From Doris montereyensis (lineage: Eukaryota; Mollusca; Gastropoda; Nudibranchia; Dorididae): a DNA stretch of 64,000 bases. Of the stretch, positions 49,273 through 60,455 are shown piece after piece (position 1 is the stretch's first letter; the number at the start of each line of letters is the position of its first letter). A model generated the notes under the pieces. The model did not search any database. It was not told where the DNA came from and was given only the letters and a program-made list of their open reading frames with translations. Where the stretch lies: contig JAXRKP010000179.1 in NCBI GenBank assembly GCA_037039925.1, positions 269,501-333,500 on the forward strand. The letters run 5' to 3'. Made by a program: the position numbers and the translations under genes.

Positions 49273-49734
49273 GGGACAAAGTGAAGAGAAGGATGTGACC
49301 AAGCTAGGTCTACCGTCCTCATTTATACAGATAACAGATTATATTTATAGCACACTGCACATTCATGCTAATAATACTGGTGCATGAACTGTCCTCGATC
49401 TCAGCTGTGACCGGAAAGTTAAAAATAAATACCGCTCTGTGCGTGTGTGTGTGTGTGTATGTCAGATCGTCGATCTTGTCCAAGGCCATAGGCCTATTTG
49501 TCCCATAACTACATTATTTCATGCTATGAGTTATGTAGGGCATGAAGAGTAATCACGACGGTGTGTTAAAAAACGTATTATAAAAGGTCAAAACTATACT
49601 CGATCTACAACTACGACGGTGCGACTAAAGGCGGTGATTTGTGTTCGATTGAAACACCATAAAATTGTATCCTTTGTTGATGGCTATAATTAACCTACAT
49701 GATCCGACAGATAGTACCGTGGGGTTTCAATTTT

Positions 49735-50580
49735 GTTTATCACATTTATGGATTCAGTCGCAAAGGCATCTTCAAAAATGGAAAAAAATGAATGTAGGTA
49801 TATGGAAGCTCAAACCAGTAAATGTATCAATGCTTTCACTTGCTCATGATTTAGCCCTGTTTGGAAAATCAGAAAGAGACCTCCAGTCGAATATCAACAC
49901 GATGAATAATGAATTAAATAAAAGAGGATGAGAGTAAATGCAAAGAAAAATAATGCTAGTAACTAGGGAAGCTAAAACACAAAATCTTAAATTGGGCAGG
50001 AGAATTTAGAACAAGTTCAAAGGTACAATTAGCTAGGAGTAATGATTAACTCAGAGGGAAAACTAAGAGTTGAAATCAACTAGAGAATCAAAAGACAACT
50101 GCAATATATAACCATCTGGGAAAGGCATTTGTAGGTAAACAAGAATTGTCAACAAAAACCAAAATGGCAATATACAACACAGTTTATTGTCCTACTCTCC
50201 TTTATTGCAGTGAAACCTGGACCTTAGACAGTAAGGAATACAGTAGAGTACGGGCAACCGAAATGAAATATCTAAGAAGAGAAGTAGGAAAACTAAAAGA
50301 GACAAAATCAGAAACACAACAATAAGAGATCAAACCAAAGCAGATGACATAAAAACTAAGATAGAAATTAATCGACTGAGATGGTTTGGGCATGTTAACA
50401 AGCTAAATCAGGTAAAAGAGAAAGTGGGAAGAAGATATAAAAGAGGCATTAAAGCAAATAAATTTAACTTTCACGGAAGGAAACAGAAAATGCCAGGACA
50501 GGGCAGCCTGGGGAAAGATCATTTCAGGCATCTAAACCCATACACCGGAAGGTAGAATGGGAGCTGATAAATAAATAAAG
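49735..50580 (+). mobile_element. RTE-like LINE, 5'-truncated second copy
   Basis: This is the plus-strand 3' part of the LINE family at 37365-40345. It has the stretch around LKPVNVSMLS, the polymerase-site region and then KMAIYNTVYCPTLLYCSETW and EMKYLRRE, ending in a (TAAA)n-type tail near 50565. The catalytic FADD of the other copy reads LAHD here (49839-49850), and frames are broken, so it is inactive. Confidence 0.8.
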
Positions 50581-50651
50581 AAAGAAAGTTTCAATTGAAC
50601 ACGACTCACCGCGGTGAGTGGCACCGTAGTAGTATATTAATAGTTTCGGGC

Positions 50652-51556
50652 TGTTTAATAGCTGTGGAACCTACGTGACAAATCTGATGGGGCAGGTTGG
50701 AACCCACCTGACTGATCTGATGGGGCAGGTTTGTTTAATAGCTGTGGAACCTACGTGACAAATCTGATGGGGCAGGTTGGAACCCACCTGACTGATCTGA
50801 TGGGGCAGGTTTGTTTAATAGCTGTGGAACCTACGTGACAAATCTGATGGGGCAGGTTGGAACTCACCTGACTGATCTGATGGGGCAGGTTTGTTTAATA
50901 GCTGTGGAACCTACGTGACAAATCTGATGGGGCAGGTTTGGTTGGAACCCACCTGACTGATCTGATGGGGCAGGTTTGTTTAATAGCTGTGGAACCTACG
51001 TGACAAATCTGATGGGGCAGGTTTGTTTAATAGCTGTGGAACCCACCTGATTAATCTGATGGGGCAGGTTTGTTTAATAGCTGTGGAACTTACGTGACAA
51101 ATCTGATGGGGCAGGTTGGAACCCACCTGACTGATCTGATGGGGCAGGTTTGTTTAATAGCTGTGGAATCCACCTGACTAATCTGATGGGGCAGGTTTGT
51201 TTAATAGCTGTGGAACCCATTTGACAAATCTGATGGGGCTGGTTTGTTTAATAGCTGTGGAACCCATCTGACAAATCTGATGGGGCAGGTTTGTTCAATA
51301 GCTGTGGAACCCACCTGACTATTCTGATGGGGCAGGTTTGTTTAATAGCTGTGGAACCCATCTGACAAATCTGATGGGGCTGGTTTGTTTAATAGCTGTG
51401 GAACCCACCTGATTAATCTGATGGGGCATGTTTGTTTAATAGCTGTGGAACCCACCTGATTAATCTGATGGGGCAGGTTTGTTTAATAGCTGTGGAACCC
51501 ACCTGACTAATCTGATGGGGCTGGTTTGTTTAATAGCTGTGGAGCCCACCTGACTT
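50652..51556 (+). repeat. Minisatellite with 47-bp and 80-bp higher-order units, 16 modules
   Basis: The module GCTGTGGAACCCACCTGACT, then AATCTGATGGGGCAGG, then TTTGTTTAATA (47 bp) is repeated 16 times. In the left part the module is extended by a 33-bp second half (GTTGGAACCCACCTGACTGA...) to an 80-bp unit. The right part is almost pure 47-bp. Confidence 0.95.
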
Positions 51557-51559
51557 GTG

Positions 51560-52303
51560 AATTAATAGCGCACGCTGATGTAAAGATAAACGCTTTGGAA
51601 TGTTAACAAATGTTTCTATAATGTTCTCAAAAGTCACCCATCCCTGAAATCATGGCTTTTTGGTGAATGAAAGTGCAAAAGCACTCTAGATGCTATTTTG
51701 AGGACCGCATAAAAATGTCCACAAGGGAATGATTGGGTCAGCATTCAGTAAATCACTTTAAAAGCATATAGAGACAATGCCTATTTTTTTCCACAGCAAT
51801 ACGTGAAAACATTTTAAAGTTATTGAAGGATGATTGTGGGGTGAGGGTCAAAATCGGCCACTCGGCAGAATAATCTTAGAATTTAGGGAATCTGGAACTT
51901 AAAATCTTAATAAAACGAAAACTAATGAAGCTATGAAGGCATATTATATACCAAAATAAACATGCATTTGAGGACTATTTAAAGAAAACAATTAAATACA
52001 TATCTTTCTCATACTTAAACCAGTCAGGGGGTAGAAAAGAAAAAGTTACCAGTTAAAAATTAAAATGCATGAAAAAATTATGGATTCCGATCACCAAAAT
52101 GTCAATAACTTTTGAACTATACAAGCTGTCTAGCTATAATATACATCAAATTAAAGACAAATCTTAGCTCTATTCAGTACAAGTGATCAAATAAACATAT
52201 TTCCCATAGTACACCAAAGAGGCTTGGATTAGTTAAGACATGATTTTGTAATTTGTAGTGATTAAAAATTCCGATAAACGTCAACATTCTGTAGACCGTT
52301 GAT
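51560..52303. other. AT-rich intergenic
   Basis: No gene or known repeat family. It is downstream of the minus-strand gene and may contain its 3' UTR. An AATAAA on the minus strand at 52303-52308 overlaps the stop codon. Confidence 0.5.
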
Positions 52304-52405
52304 TTATTTTCTTATAGGTATGGATTCTATAAGAGGTAACATGATAATCCGGCTCAAGGTAACGCTTGACAAAGTTGGGTTCAGTCTGCATGCCCATTCT
52401 TGAAG
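52304..52405 (-). CDS. Unknown gene exon 3
   Basis: The acceptor CTTATTTTTCAG precedes 52405. Read in phase 0 it codes LQEWACRLNPTLSSVTLSR and ends in TAA at 52306-52304. A partial duplicate of its first ~27 nt and acceptor lies about 100 bp upstream (near 52490-52518) and runs into a stop. Confidence 0.55.
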   Translation of the reverse strand, partial: LQEWACRLNPTLSSVTLSRIIMLPLIESIPIRK

Positions 52406-53510
52406 CTGAAAAATAAGAAGAAAAGAAAAGAAAAATTAATTAAGTGAAAAAGGTGAGCAAAATCAGAATATCACTAATATCAGGGTTTACTGCATGTCCA
52501 TTCCAGAAGCTAAAAAATAAGGATAAGAAAAAATATACATATTTGATGAATAGGTTGAACATATCCCAACATTTTCCCTTCATACCTTATAGGCCGCTAT
52601 AGTACCGGTATTAGTATTGCTCGAAAAAAAATTATATTGTCCTGTGGAGTTCGAGAAATATGTGATGGCGCATACGAAAAAAAAAAGAGAAGAAAATAAC
52701 AGATCTACTTACATCAGCAAATGTGCACAGGTTATCCTCTTCTTTAAGAAAATACAACTGCACCAACAGTCTGTGGGTCACCTGCACCGATGAAAGTAAA
52801 ATCTGGGATGATTTCTTTGGCCGACCTCTTCCTTGGGGTGTTAAGAAATTTTCCTTTAACACAATGTATGTGTCATCCTCTGAAATATGAAAAAAATGTG
52901 AAATTGTTAAATATGGACAGAAAATAAATAATATCTTGTTGGTAGGAGTTTATGTAGAAGTCCCCCCCCCCCCCCCCCACCCCTTTTCAATTGATGGATT
53001 TTTATAGAGATCGTTTTATTTATCTGACTGTTGTGCTCCTGACTCCTCCTGAGTAAAATTGTAACTAATAAATAGTAATAGTATAGATCTAGATCTAAGT
53101 AGAGAACGATAGAATTTGTAGTGATATGACATTCATAAGAGTTACTTAATCCCACACTTAGTAGAGAGAGAGAAAGAGAGATACATCTAGGGGAGTTCTA
53201 TCTGATCCGTAGCGACTAAGTAAAAGTAAAAGTAGGGCCTATCCCGCTATTCTCGAATCAGAATCACCTCCCTATACGGCCCACAGTACGAAGTATAGTA
53301 AGTATAAATAGTAGAAACACCAATTATTCCATGTTTGTGTCGCTGATATAGAAATTATACAATTAGTTCAAAGTAAGATTCAAAATCTTAAATAAATAAC
53401 ATACCTATTAGCAGTTTCAGTTTTTCCATAGACAAATTCAATCCATTTTTATGCGAGGTAAGTGTGGAAGTTTCGACGGGAGTAGGTTCGCCTCTGGTAA
53501 CAGCCGCCAT
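52304..53510 (-). CDS. Unrecognised three-exon gene, 124-aa protein
   Basis: Exons 53405-53510, 52713-52879 and 52304-52405 join in phases 1 and 0 with clean GT/AG borders and no frameshift. The protein begins MAAVTRGEPTPVETSTLTSH. It then has SMEKLKLLIEDDTYIVLKE, an AT-hook-like GRGRPKK, a leucine-rich stretch (SVQVTHRLLVQLYFLKEED) and a C-terminus LQEWACRLNP...LIESIPIRK. No signal peptide or membrane segment is evident. The start codon sits in AAAATGGCGGC, a YY1-type context common at housekeeping starts. In exon 3 another frame is also open (MGMQTEPNFVKRYLEPDY), so a missed indel could change the C-terminus. I do not know the family. Confidence 0.65.
52713..52879 (-). CDS. Unknown gene exon 2
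   Basis: 167 nt, entry phase 1, exit phase 0. The acceptor is TTTTTTTCATATTTCAG-like and the donor GTAAGT. It contains the GRGRPKK basic motif. Confidence 0.65.
52963..52978 (+). repeat. Poly-C run
   Basis: About 16 C residues followed by ACCCC, in the first intron of the unknown gene. Confidence 0.8.
53405..53510 (-). CDS. Unknown gene exon 1 (start codon)
   Basis: ATG at 53510-53508 in AAAATGGCGGC. The 106-nt coding part exits in phase 1 at the donor GTATGT. Confidence 0.65.
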
Positions 53511-54160
53511 TTTCCCCAAGCGTCGAAGCGTCGAATGACGTTTTCTTTGTCTTCTTTGAGGCTCGTTCCGCTGGCCGTTTTTTAATAGATTTGGATGTCG
53601 TTCATATGATTAAAGAGGGTAAAGGATCAAGTTTGTAACGATGTCAAACAAAGTGTGAATTTAATATTCTGAGGGGACATTTTTTGCAAATCAAAATTTC
53701 AAAACGCTCTCTTCACCTCTTGCTGATTAAAACCCTCAGGTTGTTTGGTATCAAAAGAAAGCGTAGTTATTTCCCTTTGACATCGTGTGGCTTTCGACGA
53801 TTTTCGGCTGTAAACGGCGAGCGGAAAGCGAACGAGAAAACCGAAAGTAATTTGAGGTCGCTGCCAAAATGCCGATCTCCACGCGAGATAGCGCTTTGTA
53901 GTTGCGTTAGATCTTATAGAATCACCGGGCCGTGAATTTGTTACAGTTATCAATTTTAACACATATAAAAAGAAGAAAAGGACAGCTTTTAAGTAGTTTT
54001 TGTTTTATTTCAAATAACCGATTCTGTGAAAAGATATTGTAGTGGAAAGATAGACAAGTTTTTCAAGTTTTTGCCGTGTTCACTGCCAGTTCCGTCGCTC
54101 GATAGCGGGCAGTTGTGGTGAAATGTCAAATTAACAGCCAATCAAACGGACAAAGCATTG
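53511..54160 (-). promoter_or_regulatory. Upstream region of the 52.3-53.5 kb gene, CpG-bearing
   Basis: This is clearly richer in CG dinucleotides than its surroundings (CGTCGAAGCGTCGAATGACG, GGCGAGCGGAAAGCGAACG). It has a CCAAT motif at about 54137 on the plus strand and no TATA box within 60 bp of the start. It reads as a TATA-less housekeeping-type promoter. The plus-strand open frame at 53684-53935 has no supporting motif. Confidence 0.4.
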
Positions 54161-56640
54161 CTCATATCTTATTGTAACGCTCGCCTTAGTTTTTTTTAGA
54201 ACGTGACGATGATTATTCGAGGTATGTATGAGTTCACTGTACCAGTTTATTATTGACTAACAAAGCCTGTAGCCAACTGTATCGACCGACTTCGCGGCCT
54301 TGGCTCTCCTCTCTTGTTCTGTCCGTGGTGAGTGCTTGCCATTCTCTCCTTTTGTTGGTGGCGATGCCTCTCATTGCGGTGAGATACAGAAGTACGTGAA
54401 CTAAATTAGTGCAGCGAAATTTCCAATCCCTTCTTTCTTGGTAATCCATGGAGATTTTCGGTTAAAAACAAAGAAAACAACCGTCACGTGATCGGTCTTT
54501 GACGACTCATTTTTATTATTGTTTGTTATTTTATTGTCTCTTTTTCATTAATTTGGTTGGGGTTTGTTGTTGTGAGTTTTATTGGATTGAGGAGGGGGGG
54601 GGAGGAGGAGAGGAATTCGTGTTTTTGTCTTGTTTTTGTTGTTGTTGTTGTTGTTGAGTGAACTCGTTTCATTGTTTCGACTCAATGTCGGCATGTCCAA
54701 GACGGAATACAAACCGGGTGGTGTGACAAGCACTGTATACCTCAGGACGACCCATGTCCCCGATCAATAACCGTCCACCAATAGAGAATGGAGAATGAGA
54801 CCCGGCCACGCCGTGACGCTCTTGACAAGTTGGTGTTGGTAGGAATGAGTACCTGGTTGTGAGCGGAGAGGAACATCACGAGGATGCGGCGTCGTGTTAA
54901 GCGGCTAACAACAGGACCATCGTGTCGTTTACTTTTTCGGGTCGCTGAGACATTTCTCGACATGGACTTCACAGGGGAACATTATGATATCTAGATGACG
55001 ATCAAGACTGACATGGAGGAGAGGGATGGGAAAAGAGATGATGGCGAGAAAGAGGAAAACCATGGGAGAGTCGCAATAAATGTTAGTGCACAATCGAGGT
55101 GACTGGCGGCTTTTGTTGATGACTTGTACTCCACAAAGGAAGGGGGGGAGGAGGCTGGAGAGTGAGAGGCAAAGAAAGGAAGAGACTGACTTCGAACGGA
55201 CACAGATCGAGGGATTGATGGGGAGGTCAAGTCGGTGAGCTAATGCTCATGCTTGGGATGTTATGAACTATTACTATCAATCCTCATTTAATTTGATCTT
55301 AGATTTGGCGCTCTTCTATCTCGTTCTACGCTCTTCTATCTCGTTTTGCTGACGACTGATGGCAGTTTGATGTGATAATATGATACCACTATTATGATAA
55401 GTTCCTCTGTAAAGGTACATGTTGTTGATCTATCTTTGTCTTTCTTTGTGCGAGCGTGTGTGTGTGTGTATGTGTGTGTTTTTGTGTGTACTCGATGAAG
55501 ATTCTCATCCAACAACTAGATCTAGTTCCACGAAATCACAGCTGTTAGCAAGGCTTCTCTACTGGTTTAAATAGGATGTACCACGTTAGCTTCATGACTG
55601 AAGTTTAGGTTTGCTAGCGAATATGATATGATGATTATCAATTGTGATTGATTGAGTTTTGTCCGTAAATACAAGAAATGGAAGTTGGCTCTCCTTTATT
55701 TCTAAATCCTATCTACCTTAAACGTTGAGTATCCGTTTGGTTTTTATTTGGGTTTCATCTTTTTTGTCTTCTTGTCACTGACTGGTGCAGAGCGCTAACG
55801 GTCGAGAATTTGTCTGTTCTGTGTCGTTTTCTATATATCAGACCTATATTTAATATTCCTATTCCTTAAAGGGGAAATCAGTGTAATGTACACAAGTGAC
55901 CGGTCAGTGTCATCATCATTATCACTGTTAAACGTCAAATATCAATATGTATCAATAATAAAAATCCAATTAATTAGTCCTCTTCAAAGTGCTGTTTGAA
56001 ATAAATTATAAGGAAAGAAATCGTATACTTTTGTTGGGGACATCGCCCTGTATTACAACTTTAAATTAAAGAAAGCTGAAACGTATAAAAGTAAAATGGG
56101 GACAAGATATTCTTTCTTTGTCCCCCTCCCCCCCCCCCCCCGCCCTCCACATGTGGACGATTTTGACCCGGTCAGTTTAATGTCATTTATATGTTGCAGT
56201 GGAAGGTTAAACTAAACCACCAACCACTAACCCATTTATTATGGCATTTATGTTAATGAGGGCAGTGGGAGAACCAAGGGAGGCCAGCACTGTCCGATTT
56301 CTGAAATTACATTATTATGGTATGCTATAATAGTATAGATTGCATAAGAGTATTTTAATAGAGGCATAATTTCTAATATTCTGGCCAACGTTTGGACAGA
56401 AACGAGACCAGATCGAGTGGATTGGACGAGAAAACTACCCAAGGAGACGATAATGATCAGAGGAAAGTAAACCAGGGCGCGCGCCGCCGCCGTCATTCAC
56501 CGATTCATCGGGGTTTTCTTTTTGTAGGTCAGCTCCTCCCACTCTGGGAAAGTCGCGGCTGAGTCGCGACGGCTGAGTGGTGTGGCGATGCCGATGGTGA
56601 TGGTGGTGGTGGCGGATTGTGTTGTCCCGACTACAAACTA
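54161..56640. other. Long stretch without a supported gene
   Basis: Open frames on the minus strand (54234-54449, 54742-54972, 54991-55230, 56248-56496) show no domains and no coherent splicing. Short GT and pyrimidine microsatellites and a poly-C tract near 56127 occur. Confidence 0.4.
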
Positions 56641-57049
56641 CTTGGCCTACAATGCCACCCAAACGTGTCCGCGCGCGCGCGGCGAGAGTTTAAAACGCTC
56701 GGCGAGGGATTGGCCCGAGTGAGGGCAAGTTCAGAAGACGACTTTTCAACAGTTATCTCGACCGGAAAATATAAACAGTGTATATAAAGAAAAGGAAGCC
56801 CGACGGTTTAGTGTTTAGTTCGTGTTATCATTGCACAGGAAGTGGAAGGGGAACAGTTTTCTCCGTACCTTACATTTACACTTACATCCCTCGTGGACTT
56901 GTAATAATTTGATTCTTTTTGTTGTTGTTGTTGTTGGTGCTCTGAAGCGGAGTTTGGGATTTAAATGCCCCCATGTGTCATTTCTGAAAATCCGGGGCTT
57001 ATGCGAAAATAAATCCCTTCCTCTCTTTCATTACCCGAGACACTCAAAG
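56640..57049 (+). promoter_or_regulatory. TATA-containing promoter and candidate non-coding first exon
   Basis: GTCCGCGCGCGCGCGGCGAG and neighbouring CpG-rich sequence precede a good TATA box (TATATAAA, 56781-56788). Transcription would start near 56812-56820. A donor CTCAAAG|GTAGGTAC follows at 57050. No ATG-initiated coding frame is convincing in the exon, so coding would begin in a later exon that I cannot see. Confidence 0.4.
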
Positions 57050-57050
57050 G

Positions 57051-58189
57051 TAGGTACATGTATTCGTGTACAGTTAGGGTGTTGCTGGTGTTGTGTTTAT
57101 GTTTTTTTAAACGGTTTTGATTGGGGTATTTTATTAATATGTTTTTTTCTTTTGGTTTTTTTCTCTTCTTCTGACGTTTGTTGTTTCACTCGGTGTTTCA
57201 AGAAGAAGAAAAATCACTAAAACAGACTTGCTTCAAAGTCATGCTATCTTAATTGTATATTATTGACCTAATTCCATTGTTGTTATCTTTCCTTTCTTTT
57301 CTTCTTCTTTTTTCTTTATTCTTCTTCTCTTTTTTTTTTATTCTTCTCCTTTTTCTTTATTCTTCTTCTCTGAAAGGGCCGGAAGAAGAAGGGGACTCAG
57401 GATAGGGCGGGGTGTCATGTTCATACCTGGTTCTACCTGAGTGCGCCGATCTCCGCGCTGCACTTGGCGCGATACAAGAGGGTGCTGTTGGGATAAACCG
57501 CGTGGCCAGGGAAAGTGGCGCATTATTTTACTCTCATTTCCACCACGAGGAGCGCCCCCATTACCACTGCATTGTATACGTACTACTACTACTGCCACCA
57601 TGTGACTTGTGACCATGCTTGAATGTTTTCACTCGGACACAAGCGCGGCGCTAGCTTGTGAGACAAACACGTGTGTTTAGTGTGCAGGAGGTAAGAAACG
57701 CACTCTGTGTACAGGTAGTAAGTAGTGTATGCCAATGCAAATTATTAGTATTTTTTGTATAGATCTACGAATTTGTAGATCTGCAGTGATGTGATATGTA
57801 TAATGACGGTGCCGCTCAGAGTGTACATCCCATGACGATGGTTGCATTGTAATTTGTTCTGTGAAATTCATTCTCATCTGCGCTCACGCAAGTATACGCG
57901 AAAACATGTTTTATTAATTGTTCTCGAGATTCGTCCTGTGATCTAGATCTAGATTCTACCTGGTCGGAACGTGGAGCTTTTGCTTCTGTGGTTGTTTTGT
58001 TTTGTTGTGCTTTTTTAAAAATATGTTAGAATCGTTATTTTTAAAGTAACAATGAATTTATTGACTCTTCGATCTGCCGTCAATCATCTCAGTCAACCCG
58101 TTTATCTCTCTGTCAGCTTTTCTGCCCATCGACCTGTTTGTCTGTATTTTTCACCCTACTCGTTTTCTGTCTTTCTGCCTGCCCTCTGT
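57051..58189. other. Presumed intron or intergenic, no gene seen
   Basis: Contains a long T/CTT-rich tract near 57285-57375. No exon recognised. Confidence 0.4.
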
Positions 58190-58344
<155 letters not shown>

Positions 58345-60320
58345 TCTTTCTCTCTCCTCTCATTCTCAACTTTTTTATTATTATTTTTCCACCATTATCA
58401 CCGTCTGTCTGTCTTTTCATCTATATCCATCTGAATAGCTCTATATCTCTACACTCTTGATCTACGTTCATATTTAACCTCCTTTCCTCTTGCTTTCTCA
58501 TTTTCGAGTGTATCCAAATTGCAACTTATTTTCATGTGAGTGTTTTGTCTTTTGTTTTGTTTTATGTGAGCGATTACTCTCTTGAATAGTAAAATAAAAC
58601 TGCTATTTTTTAAGTGTATTTTCGACAATTAAGACTTCCTTGTCCATCCTGTCTTCATAAAGCTATTTTTTTGTGTGTATCACCGTCATCATGACAGTTA
58701 TTATTTTTTAAACGTGTATTTACTATTAGTAATGAAGGTAACGTTGGTAATGATACTGTTGCTGTGACAAGAACAGAGCACTGGAAACTTCGTGGTTGTG
58801 TATCTGTGTGGTTTGCAAGTCTCTACTTAGATTTCTATATGTCAGGACTTTTTTAAAATTATCAGACTTCCTCTATGTTCAACATTGCATTGCTTTTATA
58901 AATTTAGCGACCTCAGACTTTCGTCCATCCTCCTCTTCGTTCCATTCATCTCCTCTATCCTTTCTTCTTTTTTACTCTCGTCCAGACTCACCCTGATCTC
59001 ACCCGTTTTCCAACCAAACCACTCAATGTTCCTTATTGTAGAACTTTAAGCAGGAAATTCTCTTCCAATTGAGTCATTATCAGACAGCAGTGAATCATTG
59101 AATACTAATCCTAAACCGTAGATCTAGCTAAATATAATGCCAATCATGCCTGGCCTAGTGCGTTTCTAGCTGCCGCGACACGGGGGTTTCCTCCGAAGTA
59201 AGGTCGGGCATAAAAAGAGGATAGCTGGGGAGTGTTCAGTGTCCCAGGTAATCTTTAATACGTAGAACATCCAACGCTTGTGGCTCTTGTTTCTACAATT
59301 TTCTTTTTAAAAAATAATTTTAAAATGATGCATGGGAGTGTCAAGTTGAGATTTCGCCTCCACAATTCATTATGTACATTGGAAGCTTTGAGATTAGTAT
59401 AATACACACACGTATTTTTCTTTGTCTTTGTTTGGTTGGTTTCTTTTTTAAATCTTTCGGCCTTTCACAACTTGACGTTAATCATGATATGCCTTTAGGC
59501 GAAATAGGACAATAAGTGACAACTCCACTAATAAAGACAGAACAAACACGTGACGTTTCGGGTATAACCCTTCATCAGACAACAAACGCGAGAGATATCT
59601 AGATCTAAGTACTACCTCAGGCATCATACAATGTGATGTCAGAAGAAAAACAGAAGGGGAGAAAGAAAGAAAAAGACAGTGATGATAAGAAACTTAGTAG
59701 AGGGTGTGAAGAATGAACGAGAATAGAAGGTTCAGATCTATATAGAACGAAATGAAAATAAATAAGTAATAAAAGGTGGAAGGAGAGAAAGGGTAAGAAA
59801 GAAAGGGAGAGAGTAGTTACTTAATGGGCAATGTACATCTTGTTCTATAATTAAGTGAGAAATGCATGCATGCTTCCTTTTCTTCACGCATGTATGCATA
59901 GCATACATGTCCATCTTTCTCCTTTCAGTAAACTTTTCGCTTACACACGGTGCTTCCATTCGCTTGCGCTTTATCATAATATGAAGATAACAGTTATAAA
60001 TGCTGTCATTTTCTTCAAAGTTCCAAATTTGGAGATATAAATGCCTGACAAAGCAAAGTACTTTGGACTGTAAAGAAGAAATAAAAGGGTGGAAGGTGCG
60101 AATGACGTAGCAAGAAAGTTATGTTATTATATTGGTAAAAATATGGTGAAGTACAGCTGAGCCATCTGCTGTCTTTAGCTGATAAATTGTTGCCAGAGAA
60201 CCAGACGCGCCTTTCTCTGCTAAACAATGTCATGCTATGATAAATACACTTGTACTTGTCCAAGAATGCTCCTCCTAGTTTCTATGTCACCCCACCATAA
60301 CTTCTCCATCTCCTCCCATA
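58345..60320. other. No gene seen
   Basis: AT-rich sequence. Purine-rich minus-strand frames near 59640-59980 look like composition bias. Confidence 0.45.
59555..59578 (-). ncRNA. Hammerhead-ribozyme-like core (possible retroelement relic)
   Basis: On the minus strand CTGATGA is followed by a GGG/CCC mini-stem with loop TTATA and then GAAAC. This is the order of the hammerhead conserved core (CUGAUGA, stem II, GAAA). An unpaired A lies before the mini-stem, and I find no convincing stem I, so it would be an inactive remnant or a chance match. Such motifs are known from Penelope-like elements and retrozymes; no such element is recognised nearby. Confidence 0.25.
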
Positions 60321-60455
60321 AGTGGTTGTCGGGCGATGCTGGGAGATTCTACTTCTTTCATTTCACGCTTCTGTTTATCTTTCATCCTGCTGTTTCTCTT
60401 TATTTCACCACGAGACCTGGGCCTACTATGAAAATGTTGGATGGACATATTTGAC
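60321..60455 (+). repeat. R140 repeat, copy 7
   Basis: GGTTGTCGGGCGATGCTGGG, then the CT-rich core with CTTTCATCCTGCTGTTTCTC, then TTTCACCACGAGACCTGGGC. The most diverged full copy. Confidence 0.5.

Noticed and set aside
46426..51556. CRISPR-like regular repeats
   Set aside because: The units are contiguous tandem minisatellite copies without unique spacers, in a eukaryotic genome.
53684..53962. Overlapping open frames on both strands upstream of the unknown gene
   Set aside because: No motif or splice support; they lie in a CpG-bearing promoter-like stretch where stop codons are rarer.
56822..57220. 132-codon frame downstream of the TATA box as a coding gene
   Set aside because: It starts at GTG rather than ATG, runs through a good splice donor at 57050, and shows low-complexity hydrophobic stretches.
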